Below are positions 51,909 through 60,459 of a stretch of DNA of 64,000 nucleotides, piece after piece. The notes beneath the pieces were generated by a model. The model worked only from the letters and a program-made list of their open reading frames with translations. It was not told the origin of the DNA and ran no database searches. Origin of the DNA: Apiosordaria backusii (taxonomy: Eukaryota > Ascomycota > Sordariomycetes > Sordariales > Lasiosphaeriaceae). The first letter of the stretch is position 1. Each line of letters starts with the position of its first letter. Position numbers and translations under genes: made by a program. The DNA lies in NCBI GenBank assembly GCA_030549205.1, contig JAUKTV010000005.1, forward strand, positions 2,902,930 to 2,966,929, read 5' to 3'.

Positions 51909-53543
51909 CTACACAGTAAAGCCATCGCTTGTATCGCTCGAGTCATCCTCCTCTTCCATGTCAGAGCTATCGGAGCTCATATACCCGCCTATGTTACTCG
52001 ACCCAACCTCCTCTTCCTGTGGACCCAACCGCTGCAGCCTCCTTGTCTCGTAATCAGCTATCTTCAGTTGCATGCTCCGTATCGGATCTTCGCAATATAT
52101 CCTACTCCGATCAAACGGCGACTCAAACATCAGGCCATCCAGTGTTTTGACCCTGGAAACAGCTACGTAGGACAGGCCGGATGCGAACTCTGGCTCGGAG
52201 ATGTCACAAACCACCTTGTCGAGAGTGATGCCCTGTGACTTGTGCACCGTGATGGCGTAGCACACAAGCAGTGGGAACTGCTTGCGGAGGCCGGTGCCAG
52301 CCCCAAGAACAAACACGTGTTGGACCCTGAGGATTGGAACCACCGGCCTAGCCCCATCACGAAGCTCTTCCCCGCTAGGCAACAGGAACGGCGGCCCGGT
52401 GTAGTTGTCAAACGCTACCATGATAACCTGCGGTGGGTCGTTTTCTACGTTGGCTCCCTCCGCCCACGAGATGTCGTATACGGTGCCCTGCGCACCGTTC
52501 ACGAGGCCAACGTTGGCCCAGAGATTCCTCGTCAGCATAACCCGGCAACCAATACAAAGAGGCAATCGTTTGACCAGGTTGCCGGCGTCGGAGGACTTGA
52601 CCCTGTCTGCGCCGGCGCCCTCGTGCGTCGCGTTCACCTGGACAACCGCCCTTCGCAGGCCCAGAAGGTGCCGATGGTTATACTCTTCAACCTGCGCCTT
52701 GACGGGAAAGATGCGGAGGGCGTTATCAAAAGCCTCCACCTCGGCCGGGGGTAGCTTGATCGCACATCTCGAGGTGAGAAGCTCCCACGACGGAATGGAC
52801 ACCTTCGCCTGCCTCAGTTCCTGCAGGGCCTGCCGGAACAGAGCCTGGTCCTCACCCTGCTGGCGCTGGACCGTGGATAAGAACACCGACTTGTCGAACG
52901 AAAGGTATACGTTACGGCCGACAATCTCCATATCCCGCAAGTCACCCGCCGCAGAGTATAGCGGCTTGCTCATGACAGGGGGGAGCTGGAAGAAATCGCC
53001 TATGAGGATGACGCTGAGCCCACCGAGATACTGCTCGCGGCGCTCGGGGAAGATCTCACGGAGCCGCCGATCGATCCAGGCCAGATTTTTCCGCCCCAGC
53101 ATGCTCTTCTCGTCGATGATGAGGTAGTGGATCGGCCTAAACTGTCGCTGCAGGGAGCTGAGGACCGTTGGGGTTTCCGAGAGCGGGCGGTAGTTGCCGT
53201 CCACCGGGAGCCGGAAGAGGGAATGGAGGGTCTGGCCCGTGATCTGGTTGCTGGCTACACCGGTAGGCGCCGCCCGGATGATTGGCGAGGGCTGGCCGCG
53301 CCTGGCTGCTTTGGCTTGCAGGCGAGAGGAGATCACCTTCACCATGTACGACTTGCCGGTCCCTCCGCCCCCGTCCACCTGGATCCGGAGCGGGGCTGGG
53401 TTCTGACCTCGGTTGGTTGCCCTGTAGTGTCCTAGAATGGCGTCGTACACCAGCCGCTGCTCGGTGTTAAGAGTGTCACAGGCCTCGCGCGGGAGCTGCT
53501 CGACGTTGTAATTGCCGGGAGAATCCCCCGGAGCTCGGTCCAA
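51909..53543 (-). CDS. RepHel exon 3, helicase part: PIF1-type DNA helicase
   Basis: This open frame of 544 codons begins at a TTG that is not a real start; it is the continuation of the Rep frame after the shift. PIF1 motifs are all present: Walker A GGGGTGKS (58-65), Ia APTGVA (92-97), Walker B/II DEKSM (144-148), III GDFFQLPPV (182-190), QRQ (226-228), RVMLTRNLWANVGLVNG (334-350), HKSQG (434-438) and VI YVAVSRVKTLDGL (459-471). The C-terminus is an acidic Ser/Asp/Glu tail. The protein is a 5'-3' superfamily 1B helicase that would unwind the donor strand during rolling-circle transposition. No residue of the ATPase core appears changed. Confidence 0.95.
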   Translation of the reverse strand: MDRAPGDSPGNYNVEQLPREACDTLNTEQRLVYDAILGHYRATNRGQNPAPLRIQVDGGGGTGKSYMVKVISSRLQAKAARRGQPSPIIRAAPTGVASNQITGQTLHSLFRLPVDGNYRPLSETPTVLSSLQRQFRPIHYLIIDEKSMLGRKNLAWIDRRLREIFPERREQYLGGLSVILIGDFFQLPPVMSKPLYSAAGDLRDMEIVGRNVYLSFDKSVFLSTVQRQQGEDQALFRQALQELRQAKVSIPSWELLTSRCAIKLPPAEVEAFDNALRIFPVKAQVEEYNHRHLLGLRRAVVQVNATHEGAGADRVKSSDAGNLVKRLPLCIGCRVMLTRNLWANVGLVNGAQGTVYDISWAEGANVENDPPQVIMVAFDNYTGPPFLLPSGEELRDGARPVVPILRVQHVFVLGAGTGLRKQFPLLVCYAITVHKSQGITLDKVVCDISEPEFASGLSYVAVSRVKTLDGLMFESPFDRSRIYCEDPIRSMQLKIADYETRRLQRLGPQEEEVGSSNIGGYMSSDSSDMEEEDDSSDTSDGFTV

Positions 53544-56137
53544 TAGGTTCCGTCGTTAAACAGCTCGTGGGAATAAAGGCCGATGTGGCGGGTCCAGTCG
53601 TAGTTTACGTCGATGTCGCGGCGGCCGAGTAAATCTGCCTCCTCCTGGGGAAGCTCGAGGTCAGGTACCATACGTGCCATCTCGTGCCAATCCTCAAGGG
53701 TGATATCAACCACATCACCGCCAGGCTCAAACAGCTCCTCGTCAGGCTCGGGTTCCTCCTCGTCCTCGACGCCATAATGGTCGTCGGGGTGGTCGTGATG
53801 AATGGCGCAGTGCCTGTAGGCGACCTCGTAGGTTTCAAACAGCAGGTTGTCGGCTCGTAAAAGATCCGTGGGTTGGCGGTGAGGATGGTTAAGCAGGAGC
53901 TTAATACGGCAGAAATTAGGCCACTGCTGGTGCGAGCGAACAGGCTTGTATCTGGGGTAGTAGTACAAAACCCTGGGCCGCGCAGGAGGTTGCCACACAG
54001 CCCATCTCGAAGGATCGCGGGCCTTGAAGTTCCAGTTCTCAAGGAAGTCAAAGTACGTCACCTCCTCCATGTGTGCCGGCCGGTTGAGGTATTTGTCGTA
54101 GACATTGGAGGATTCCTCGACTTCGCCGTCAGCAGTGATGTCGATGGGCCGGGCGTGTCGCTCGCGGGGCCGGCAGTCCACGCTCTGCACCACCCGGCTG
54201 TCGTCCTGGAGAGGAAGGCCCAGCAGGATGTGGCAGATCTCCTGCGCGGAGTAGTCCCTCTCACCCACCAGCTTGTTCATCAGCTTGGATACGAACGAAA
54301 GCATGGGGTTGCGGTCGGAAACGTAAGGCATTATGCCGCGGGCGATCTGCGCGTACGTGTTGGTCTGGGCCTCCGACTTGCTGCAGTACTTTGCAGCGTA
54401 GTTGATCACAGCCTGTACGCCGGTGCAGGGCGAGCAGTCAGTGTTGGCGAGCCAGCAGAGCGAGATCATCGGGTTGTACTGGTTCATGTGGGTGTCGTTT
54501 CTCTCGGCCTCGAAATGCCACCATTTCGTACCTGCTCTCCTAACAACACCCGCAGCTGGCCGCTCGGGGCGGGGAAAGAGGAACCGGCATGTTGGCTGCG
54601 GCGGGGGTTGCTCTGGCTCACCGGCCTCACCGGCTTCTGCTCGGGCTGCCGACTGTCTGGCCCGCTCCGCATCTCTCTTGGTTAGGCGGAGGCAGTATGT
54701 AGTGGAACAATGGTGCCGCTGGCATCGGTTTACAATACGGTTGAGCCACTCCCAGGTAATCTCGGTCTCGAGAGGGTCTACGGACAGGGGATTGCCCTCG
54801 TCCGCGCCCTGGTCCCGCTGTGGGTTCAGGGCTGTGATATGGTAACCCCAGACCGTCGCAAAGTTGTCTCGTGTATCTTTCGTCGACATGTCGGGATCCG
54901 GGCTCCCATTGAACCAATACAGCCCATGGGCGTGGCTGCTGCCGCGGCCTTGCCACTCGTAACGGTACCAATAATCTTCCAGGTTGAACTTCTTCTCGAG
55001 CACAATCTTCCGGAACAGCTTGTTGCGAGAGTGGAAGTGCCAGGCTGCGATATGCGGGTTCTCACGCAGCAACTGACGTGACTTAGCCATACGCGCACGC
55101 TCGTCCAGAACCTTCCATTCTTCGTACTCGGGCATGTGCCGGTATAGGCTCTGCCAATGAAGGTCGGCTGGGCTCTGGGTGATGAAGGCAGCTGGGACGC
55201 CAAGGCAGTGGGCAAACGCCTCACACTCACGCCGCCGGCGATACCAAAAAGGACGGGTGCCCTTAATCACACCCGCAAAACGCGAGATACGATTTAAGAT
55301 CGCTTGAGCTTCTGGCTGTTCGGGGTCGGCCAGAGCTCGCTGGAGGTCCTCCTTGGTAAGCGGCGTGCGATGGTGCTTACTGACATAGAACTTGCTGTTG
55401 CTGCGTGCTTGCTGACGCATTAGCGTGTTCAAGGCAATAAAGCGAAAGCTGTGGTGCCTAGCGAACCGGCCATCCTCCCACTTTATGGCATGCTCAATAT
55501 AATCCTGGTAGGATATATTGCGTTGCCTGGGCTCAACAAAATCCGCAACGCCCTGGGGAAATAAGGTGGGGCAGGCCAAAGAAAGCAGTGCGTACTTCTG
55601 GTTAAATTCATCCAAAGGCGTACGACGGATAGATGGCATGGGTAGCTGGTGTGCCGAGTGCGGGTCGGCGTGTCGTAGGGGGACCCGTTCGGTATCCTCA
55701 GCGACGGTGTTGTCGACACGGCCCTGGAGTTGATTAAGCTCAGTCTCCTGGATGAGCAGGTTGGGCACTGCGGCTTCGTCGATAACCTCAGAATCTTCCA
55801 GCTCTGGCTCCTCGACCGGGTCAACATCAGGGCCAAAATCGGCAGGCAAACCCGAGGTCTCGTCAACTTCATGGATGCTTAGCTGGTCGAAGACGTTGCC
55901 ATCTTCGGGGAGCTGGGAAAGATTGTCGTGATTCAAAGTAAAGTCTCGGTAGCCTGGGTGGTTGAGGGAAAGAAACTTAAGCCAGGCCTCTACTGCGGCG
56001 CGGCGGACGCGGAATCGTCGGCGGAACTGCCGATCCATCCGGGCCACGTTCTCGGAACCACGAGGCCGAAGGATAACGACATCGAGGTCTTTGGGTAGCA
56101 AAGGGAGCTCACTATATACCTTGCCAACGTCACGCAA
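53432..56137 (-). CDS. RepHel exon 3, Rep part: DUF6570 end and HUH rolling-circle nuclease
   Basis: This is an open frame of 901 codons from its first Met; the true exon begins at 56,182, 15 codons earlier (RGQQYKYRGHVVHFL). Residues 1-66 finish the DUF6570-like domain (RQFRRRFRVRR...WL). The Helitron_like_N/Rep domain has motif 1 ITQSPADLHWQSL (about 319-331), the metal-binding HUH as GRGSSHAHGLYW (His402 and His404; about 54,934-54,926), and catalytic YAAKY (Tyr580 and Tyr584; about 54,400-54,386). A C-x4-HC...C cluster lies near 472-482. The last ~40 codons (from RGILPAI) are out-of-frame sequence after the frameshift. Rep cleaves and religates single-stranded element ends. Confidence 0.92.
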   Translation of the reverse strand: MRDVGKVYSELPLLPKDLDVVILRPRGSENVARMDRQFRRRFRVRRAAVEAWLKFLSLNHPGYRDFTLNHDNLSQLPEDGNVFDQLSIHEVDETSGLPADFGPDVDPVEEPELEDSEVIDEAAVPNLLIQETELNQLQGRVDNTVAEDTERVPLRHADPHSAHQLPMPSIRRTPLDEFNQKYALLSLACPTLFPQGVADFVEPRQRNISYQDYIEHAIKWEDGRFARHHSFRFIALNTLMRQQARSNSKFYVSKHHRTPLTKEDLQRALADPEQPEAQAILNRISRFAGVIKGTRPFWYRRRRECEAFAHCLGVPAAFITQSPADLHWQSLYRHMPEYEEWKVLDERARMAKSRQLLRENPHIAAWHFHSRNKLFRKIVLEKKFNLEDYWYRYEWQGRGSSHAHGLYWFNGSPDPDMSTKDTRDNFATVWGYHITALNPQRDQGADEGNPLSVDPLETEITWEWLNRIVNRCQRHHCSTTYCLRLTKRDAERARQSAARAEAGEAGEPEQPPPQPTCRFLFPRPERPAAGVVRRAGTKWWHFEAERNDTHMNQYNPMISLCWLANTDCSPCTGVQAVINYAAKYCSKSEAQTNTYAQIARGIMPYVSDRNPMLSFVSKLMNKLVGERDYSAQEICHILLGLPLQDDSRVVQSVDCRPRERHARPIDITADGEVEESSNVYDKYLNRPAHMEEVTYFDFLENWNFKARDPSRWAVWQPPARPRVLYYYPRYKPVRSHQQWPNFCRIKLLLNHPHRQPTDLLRADNLLFETYEVAYRHCAIHHDHPDDHYGVEDEEEPEPDEELFEPGGDVVDITLEDWHEMARMVPDLELPQEEADLLGRRDIDVNYDWTRHIGLYSHELFNDGTYWTELRGILPAITTSSSSRARPVTLLTPSSGWCTTPF
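53525..53529 (-). other. Frameshift in RepHel at a G5 run
   Basis: The Rep frame reads ...TYWTELRG and then loses homology, while the next frame continues DSPGNYNVEQLPREA. The switch fits loss of one G in the run of five (minus strand CTCCGGGGGATT). Upstream stop TAA limits the helicase frame at about 53,556, so the switch must lie between there and 53,432. It could be a true deletion, a homopolymer sequencing error or, less likely, programmed slippage. Confidence 0.75.
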
Positions 56138-56182
56138 GAAGTGTACAACATGCCCACGATACTTATACTGCTGCCCACGAAC

Positions 56183-56231
56183 CTATGTTTTGTCAGTTAC
56201 CAAACCCTTTGCTTCCATCCTCGTTACGTAC
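56183..56231 (-). other. Intron 2 of RepHel (49 nt, GT-AG)
   Basis: The donor ACA|GTACGT is close to the fungal optimum, the branch site AACTGAC lies nine nt before the acceptor, and the acceptor is ACATAG|GTT. Splicing removes an in-frame TGA and TAG and joins NVFT to VRGQQYKYRGHVV in phase 0, the expected continuous DUF6570 sequence of Helitron proteins. This is strong evidence for a real spliceosomal intron. Confidence 0.9.
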
Positions 56232-56531
56232 TGTAAATACATTGACGCTGACGTGCACCCGCGCAATAAACATCTCCTCCAACGGCTCAAGCCTGGGCAG
56301 ATCATTAGGTACAGGGCCAAAATCCAGCTTGTTCGCAGCCGAAAAGAAAAAAGGCTCGTCCTGACGCTTCTTATCATCCTTATCGTGGCAACGCTTGCAG
56401 ATCCTATCCCCTTTGAGCTCCATGTCGAACCACCGCTCTTTGCACCGTGGGCAGTATTGCATCTGCTCGGCAGCAAGTGCCCTGTCGAATTCTGCCTTGA
56501 TGGCGAGGTCTTCCGCGGTTAGAGGCGACTC
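56232..56531 (-). CDS. RepHel exon 2, part after the stop: start of DUF6570-like domain
   Basis: After the TAG the frame reads ESPLTAEDLAIKAEF and then CPRCKERWFDM, with a second Cys pair in CKRC; together they form a C2C2 motif at the start of the DUF6570-like domain. Further on come FFFSAANKLDFGPVP and EEMFIARVHV, all typical of Helitron proteins. Seen without splicing this is an 89-codon frame that stops inside the intron (56,193). Confidence 0.82.
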
Positions 56532-56534
56532 CTA
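56532..56534 (-). other. In-frame TAG interrupting RepHel
   Basis: The codons are GAT TAG GAG. Both sides are in the same frame and belong to the same product. A C-to-T change of CAG would give exactly this stop and is the CpA-to-TpA change favoured by RIP, but other origins are possible. No convincing intron would remove it: no good donor lies 40-100 nt upstream. Confidence 0.75.
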
Positions 56535-57068
56535 ATCGGCCCCTGTAAACTGAGGGGGAGGCTCGTCGAATTCGCGGGGAGCTGGTTGGGGGGAGGAGCG
56601 TCTGCGTGGTCGGCCGCGAGGAATTCGGTCAAGGCGCGGTCGTCCTCGGCGACGGCCACGAGCAGGTGTGGACGGTGAGGGTGGTGGCCGTCGCTGTGGA
56701 ACTAGAGATCCCACGCGAGGCACTTCATCGTCAGCTTCCATCTCTTCCTCAGGCTCTCTCGGCTGAGCAGAGGGTGGGAGGTCGGTGGCGGGGTCCTGGA
56801 TCTCTTGTTGCTGGCGAAGCAAGCCACTCATCGTCGGGGTCTGGGAAGGTTCTTCACCATGGCGACGCTCGAGGCGATGCCGTCGCTGGATGTACGAGAT
56901 CTCGCTGCGAGCAGCAGCCATTTCGGGAGTATCCGTACTGACACGGCCGCCTTCGCGGTATCGCTGGGCAAGGACCGTATGGGTGAGATTCTGGCGAGGC
57001 GCAACCGCTGGATCTTGTCCGCCGGCTATCGCAGCTGCTCTGGAAATGCGTGCAGCCGACGCGGTTAC
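56532..57068 (-). CDS. RepHel exon 2, part before the premature stop (basic linker)
   Basis: From the splice acceptor the frame reads VTASAARISRAAA and includes a 129-residue open frame that begins at an internal Met (56,921). It is low in hydrophobic residues and rich in Arg, Pro, Gln and Glu, with an acidic patch (EPEEEMEADDE) and an AT-hook-like GRRRGRPR. It looks like a disordered DNA-binding linker. It ends at TAG (56,532-56,534), but the same frame continues directly into the DUF6570 region. Confidence 0.7.
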   Translation of the reverse strand, partial: VTASAARISRAAAIAGGQDPAVAPRQNLTHTVLAQRYREGGRVSTDTPEMAAARSEISYIQRRHRLERRHGEEPSQTPTMSGLLRQQQEIQDPATDLPPSAQPREPEEEMEADDEVPRVGSLVPQRRPPPSPSTPARGRRRGRPRLDRIPRGRPRRRSSPQPAPREFDEPPPQFTGAD

Positions 57069-57120
57069 CTAGGAATAAGGTTAGTAAAGCAACGGAGGAA
57101 GATAGAACTGATAGACTCGC
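57069..57120 (-). other. Intron 1 of RepHel (52 nt, GC-AG)
   Basis: The donor reads CAG|GCGAGT, the branch site ACTAAC lies about 11 nt before the acceptor, and the acceptor is TTCCTAG|GTA. Removing it joins exon 1 to exon 2 in phase 0, after which the frame stays open for over 170 codons. The two exons are in different frames before splicing, so frame restoration is independent support. GC donors are an uncommon but known class. Confidence 0.75.
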
Positions 57121-57273
57121 CTGTTGCCTCGTGCGATTACGGCAATCCGAGCAATTGACGACGATCCTTCGAGGGCCTCGTACCGACCAGAATTGGTCGC
57201 TGGGCTTCTCTACGCGGCAAAGATAGCAAACTTTGGAAGAAACCACCTCCGCCGCACCCGCCTCGTCCGCCAT
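57121..57273 (-). CDS. RepHel exon 1: N-terminal Cys4 motif
   Basis: It encodes 51 residues starting MADEAGAAE. The pair CYLC and CSDC, about 22 residues apart, forms a C2C2 zinc-binding pattern (C-x2-C...C-x2-C) ending in a basic RNRTRQQ. The reading runs in phase 0 into a GC-type donor (CAG|GCGAGT). The same frame stays open beyond the splice point, giving a 139-codon shadow (57,273-56,854) whose second half is intronic and out-of-frame sequence. Small Cys motifs at this place may aid DNA binding; that is inference. Confidence 0.72.
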
Positions 57274-57805
57274 GGATACTGAATAGGCCGGCCATAACGG
57301 GCAAACAATACCACAGAGGAAAGGAGCGTCGGTTAGAAATGACGGATAGTGAATGAAGGCGTTGGGGTGCGATTGAGGTCTGCGGTGCGATCGATTGTTG
57401 GATGAAGAATGGAGGAAATGGAAATTCGCGGTAGGAGAAATTTGAAGTGGGAGGAATTAAATTTGACGCGGGGGGTCAAAGGCAAAGTGGGGCATTCTTG
57501 TGGAAGGCAGTGTGGGGCAAGGCGCGTAATCACGTGCAATGCGCGCAATCGCCCGGGCGCACCCAAACACGATCTCAAACCGTATTCAAACGCCTGCATG
57601 TCAGCCATTTCGTGGACCTTCAGAAATCGGATTTCAGATCTAGATTTGCCATACAGTTACGCACAGAATGGTACCGGTTGCATAAGTTTTGGAGGTGGTG
57701 CCGAATTGGACCCACTCTCCGGTAGCCCCAGACCAATCTCTCTTGAGCGATAAGACTCTTATCAATTTTGTATGCGATTTTTTGGAAGTTTGGCAGGAAT
57801 ATTGT
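57274..57805 (-). promoter_or_regulatory. Helitron 5' non-coding region
   Basis: About 530 bp lie between the 5' terminal repeat and the RepHel start. This must hold the promoter and 5' leader if the gene is expressed. I see no clear TATA box. Open frames of 91-114 codons on both strands here have no recognisable domain and I do not call them genes. Confidence 0.4.
57749..57763. other. 5' stem-loop of the Helitron
   Basis: GATAAG at 57,749-57,754 pairs with CTTATC at 57,758-57,763 around three bases, about 43 bp inside the 5' end. Short 5' subterminal hairpins occur in Helentron-type elements; a role here is inference. Confidence 0.4.
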
Positions 57806-57817
57806 CCTCCGGACAGG
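57806..57817 (-). repeat. Terminal inverted repeat of the Helitron (5' end)
   Basis: On the minus strand this reads CCTGTCCGGAGG, followed inwards by ACAATATT. Directly outside it the sequence becomes AT-rich (ATTAGATAAATACCC), so it marks the 5' end of the element. Confidence 0.8.
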
Positions 57818-58742
57818 ATTAGATAAATACCCTAATTTATATTACTGGAAATTTAATATAGGTAAATATTAAAAATATAGTATTAAGATGTTTTATTTAA
57901 AAACTAAATAACCGGTAAAAAAGCCTTTACTTAATAATAAAGGTATATTTAAAAACTATAGTAATAGTATTATTTTTAAAGCTCTATATTTTCCTAGTCT
58001 TTTATAACTTTTTACTTAAGCCCTATAAAGAAAGATACTTAAGCTAAGTAAAAGCTAATAAAGAGTTTAATTACTATACTATTAAATTAATAGCTTTAAA
58101 TTAAAATAGAAATATCTTTAAAAATAAACTTTAATACTTTAAAAAGATCCTAAACTTTAAAAGGATAAAATGTAAATTAAAATACCAGATTAAATAGCCT
58201 TACTTTTACTACCTTACTTAAAAACTATTAGAAAATTTAAAAGGCTATAAGGAAGAAATTAAAAGGTTTTATAAAGACTTTTCTTTAAAACTAAGCCTTA
58301 AAATTAAAACTGAAAAGAATAGGGACTAAAAGTTAATTATAAAGATAGAAAGAAAGTATATTATTTTAAAAAAGACTTAAAAAAAGGGGTTTATAAGTAT
58401 TTAAATACAGTACTTAAAAATACTAATAATATAGAAAAGCTAATAAAACGATAATAAAATATAACTATAAAGCTAGCTGAATCTTTTTTATTATAGAAAT
58501 TAACGAAATACCTATAATATAACCTTAATATAATAGCTTAACTATTAATAAACTCTATTATTTAATTAATTCCTTCCTTTAATAATTTATTAACTACCTT
58601 ATTATTACTATTGAAAATAGGGTCCTCCTTTAATATTATCTAAATAAAACTGATAAACCAGTACTTTATATTATTTTAATAAGTAAAACTAGTATTATTA
58701 AATTTAAAGTAAAGCTAATAAGCCTTAAATTAAATATAGTAG
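57818..58742. other. AT-rich DNA, nothing recognised
   Basis: It is the right-hand flank of the Helitron and differs sharply from it in composition. A plus-strand reading shows Lys/Ile-rich stretches with stops but no family landmark. It ends at the edge of the next Copia-B LTR. Confidence 0.45.
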
Positions 58743-59607
58743 TATTAAACTAGGTCCCTGTAAGGCCTAAGTTTACAGTGAGTGGCTGCTATTATACTAC
58801 GTGGTGGAAGCTTCCTGATACTTGACCTACAGGCTAAGTATGAGGGAAAGAATAGCCTACCCGTCAGCTACCCGGCACTTGCCGAGCACTTTACTTCACT
58901 GCAGGGCTATTTAAAGACCTGCATCCTGCTAACCAGTAGGCCAAACTGCCTGTAATTTTATATTCAGGCTACTAAGGCCTACTACTATAGGCAGTATAAG
59001 TGGCCTAACCCTAACCCTATGATAATCTATACTTTAGGTTAAGGGTGCTAGGTTTTGTAGCCCTTTTATATAGCTGTAAGTCGATTATTAAAAAGCTATA
59101 AACTACGCTAACTTAACTGCTTAGAAGACCTATAGCTAACTACTAGACTGGCTAAATTAGCTTAAAATTAGTAAGCCTATAGTTAAGTAGGTATATTACT
59201 ACTATATTAAATTATAGGCCTATAGGCCTTATAAGTTAGAAGCTATAGAGGGTTTAGTAAGTAGTTTATAGGGCTTAGTAAACCTCGGGGTTAACTAAGC
59301 TATACTCTAGCCTATTTGCCTGCTAAGGTATATAAAGTACTATATATTAGTCGGTAAGTATATAGTAAAGGTCAAGTACAAACCTTACTATAGAGATTAT
59401 TATAGTAGATTTATAAAAGGCTAGTACTATAATACAATTATTTACTTACTATATTTCTATCTTACAGTATCTATAAAATACTGTATTCTAATACTCTAAT
59501 ATTAAGCTATAGGTATTATATATAAGACTTCTACTATATTATAAACTAGTATATAAGTACTAATTATAGGGCCTTTAAGCTTATAATTAGCTATACTTAT
59601 TTTAATA
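58743..59607 (+). repeat. Copia-B copy 5, 5' LTR (865 bp, long type)
   Basis: It begins TATTAAACTAGGTCCC (TG altered to TA) and ends TATTTTAATA. Like the LTR at 23,412-24,282 it carries the extra palindromic segment (58,818-58,841). GATTATAAGC at the primer-site position follows at 59,608. Confidence 0.9.
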
Positions 59608-59780
59608 GATTATAAGCTTAAAAGATACTTAACTAAATTATAAGCTTATAAATTTAAGCTTAGAGCCTTTTATAAATAATAGCTTAGGTTACTATAGACT
59701 ATACTATAAGTAGGCTATAAAATTATTAATTTTAAAGCCTACCTATTAAAGCAAGGTTTTAAAGTAAAGACTAAGCTTAC
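58743..59780 (+). mobile_element. Copia-B copy 5, 5' end, cut by Copia-A
   Basis: It holds a 5' LTR (58,743-59,607) and the first 173 bp of the internal region, which match 32,805-32,985 of the complete element. Copia-A copy 2 is inserted at 59,781; the remainder would lie right of the window. The LTR is well preserved compared with those of copy 4. Confidence 0.87.
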
Positions 59781-60459
59781 TGTTAAAATACAGCACTTAG
59801 TTGTGGACTTTATAGTGTATTTTGGCCTATAACCTATAGGGCCAATAATAACTAATGGCTTAAAATCATAGCGTTTACTAATACTTTGCTATGGCAATTG
59901 CAATAGTCTTTAGACCCCTAAAGTAGTCTAAAGCCTTAAGCGGTTAGTATACTATAATAGTAAAACGTTAGTGCCTTATACCCTATAAACAGCTTCCGGC
60001 TAATGTATTTAATAGTTAGATTTAGCCGGCCAGCTAAGTCTATAGTTAATAGACTTAATAGGCATTTAGGCCTTATAGTTAGTAGACTTAATAGGCATTT
60101 AGGCCCTATAGTTAATAGACTTAATAGGCATTTAGGCCCTAAAATAGAGAGAGGTTTGGAAAGTAATATAAGGCTAAAGACCTATAATAAATCTTATCCT
60201 TTATAACTATTTACTATAATATTTTCTTAGTTAATAAGTTAATTTAATATATTGGTTTATTATATTTTATAATACCTTATAAGCCTATATTATAGTATCT
60301 ACCTTCTATATATTATAAAGTATTGCCTTTATAATCTACCTTCCTTTAATACCTAATTACTATTATATACTATAAATAAAGCCCTCTTTACTTTTAATAT
60401 TCTATACTATTCCCTATATAGATTTATACCTATAGGCTTATAAAATACCTATCTTAATA
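59781..60459 (+). repeat. Copia-A copy 2, 5' LTR (679 bp)
   Basis: It runs from TGTTAAAATACAGC to ATCTTAATA. Read on the plus strand it is the inverse of the LTRs at 486 and 6,261, in line with the opposite orientation of this copy. The 33 bp array lies at about 60,040-60,140 and explains a 67-codon open frame at 60,003-60,206. Confidence 0.92.

Larger units (their letters stand above)
51909..57273 (-). pseudogene. Helitron RepHel gene (rolling-circle nuclease-helicase), three exons, two lesions
   Basis: My model has exon 1 at 57,273-57,121, exon 2 at 57,068-56,232 and exon 3 at 56,182-51,909. The product would be about 1,750 residues, normal for fungal RepHel. Domains in order are an N-terminal Cys4 motif, a basic Pro/Arg-rich linker, DUF6570-like, Helitron_like_N/Rep with HUH and two tyrosines, and a PIF1 helicase with all main motifs. 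The start at 57,273 is chosen for its context CCATGG. Two lesions break the frame: TAG at 56,532-56,534 and a 1-base shift at about 53,525-53,529. Everything else is intact, so loss of function is recent, or one lesion is a sequencing error. Rep would nick and rejoin element DNA and the helicase would unwind it. Confidence 0.88.
51653..57817 (-). mobile_element. Autonomous-type Helitron (Helitron2/Helentron-like), GC-rich and not RIP-mutated
   Basis: A ~6.17 kb GC-rich block sits between two AT-rich flanks and carries one RepHel gene on the minus strand. In that orientation the 5' end (57,817) starts with CCTGTCCGGAGG. The same 12 bp occur inverted near, but not at, the 3' end (51,825-51,836), followed by about 170 bp containing an 11 bp inverted repeat, a GC-rich hairpin and CTAG (51,660-51,663). 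Asymmetric inverted repeats plus a 3' hairpin are described for Helitron2/Helentron elements, including those of Fusarium. The exact insertion point is not certain. Lack of RIP suggests recent arrival or single-copy status. Confidence 0.9.

Noticed and set aside
52163..56178. Many plus- and minus-strand open frames of 60-270 codons overlapping RepHel
   Set aside because: They are shadows in other frames of a GC-rich gene whose own frame carries all the catalytic motifs.
57333..57753. Open frames of 91-114 codons upstream of RepHel as accessory Helitron genes
   Set aside because: Both strands are open over the same stretch, with no domain, no supporting splice sites and low-complexity composition. 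Best treated as non-coding 5' region.
58996..59045. CCTAACCCTAACCC-like words as telomere repeats
   Set aside because: Only two units occur, at the same place in every Copia-B LTR (also 13,270, 24,005 and 32,215), so they are part of the LTR and not a telomere.
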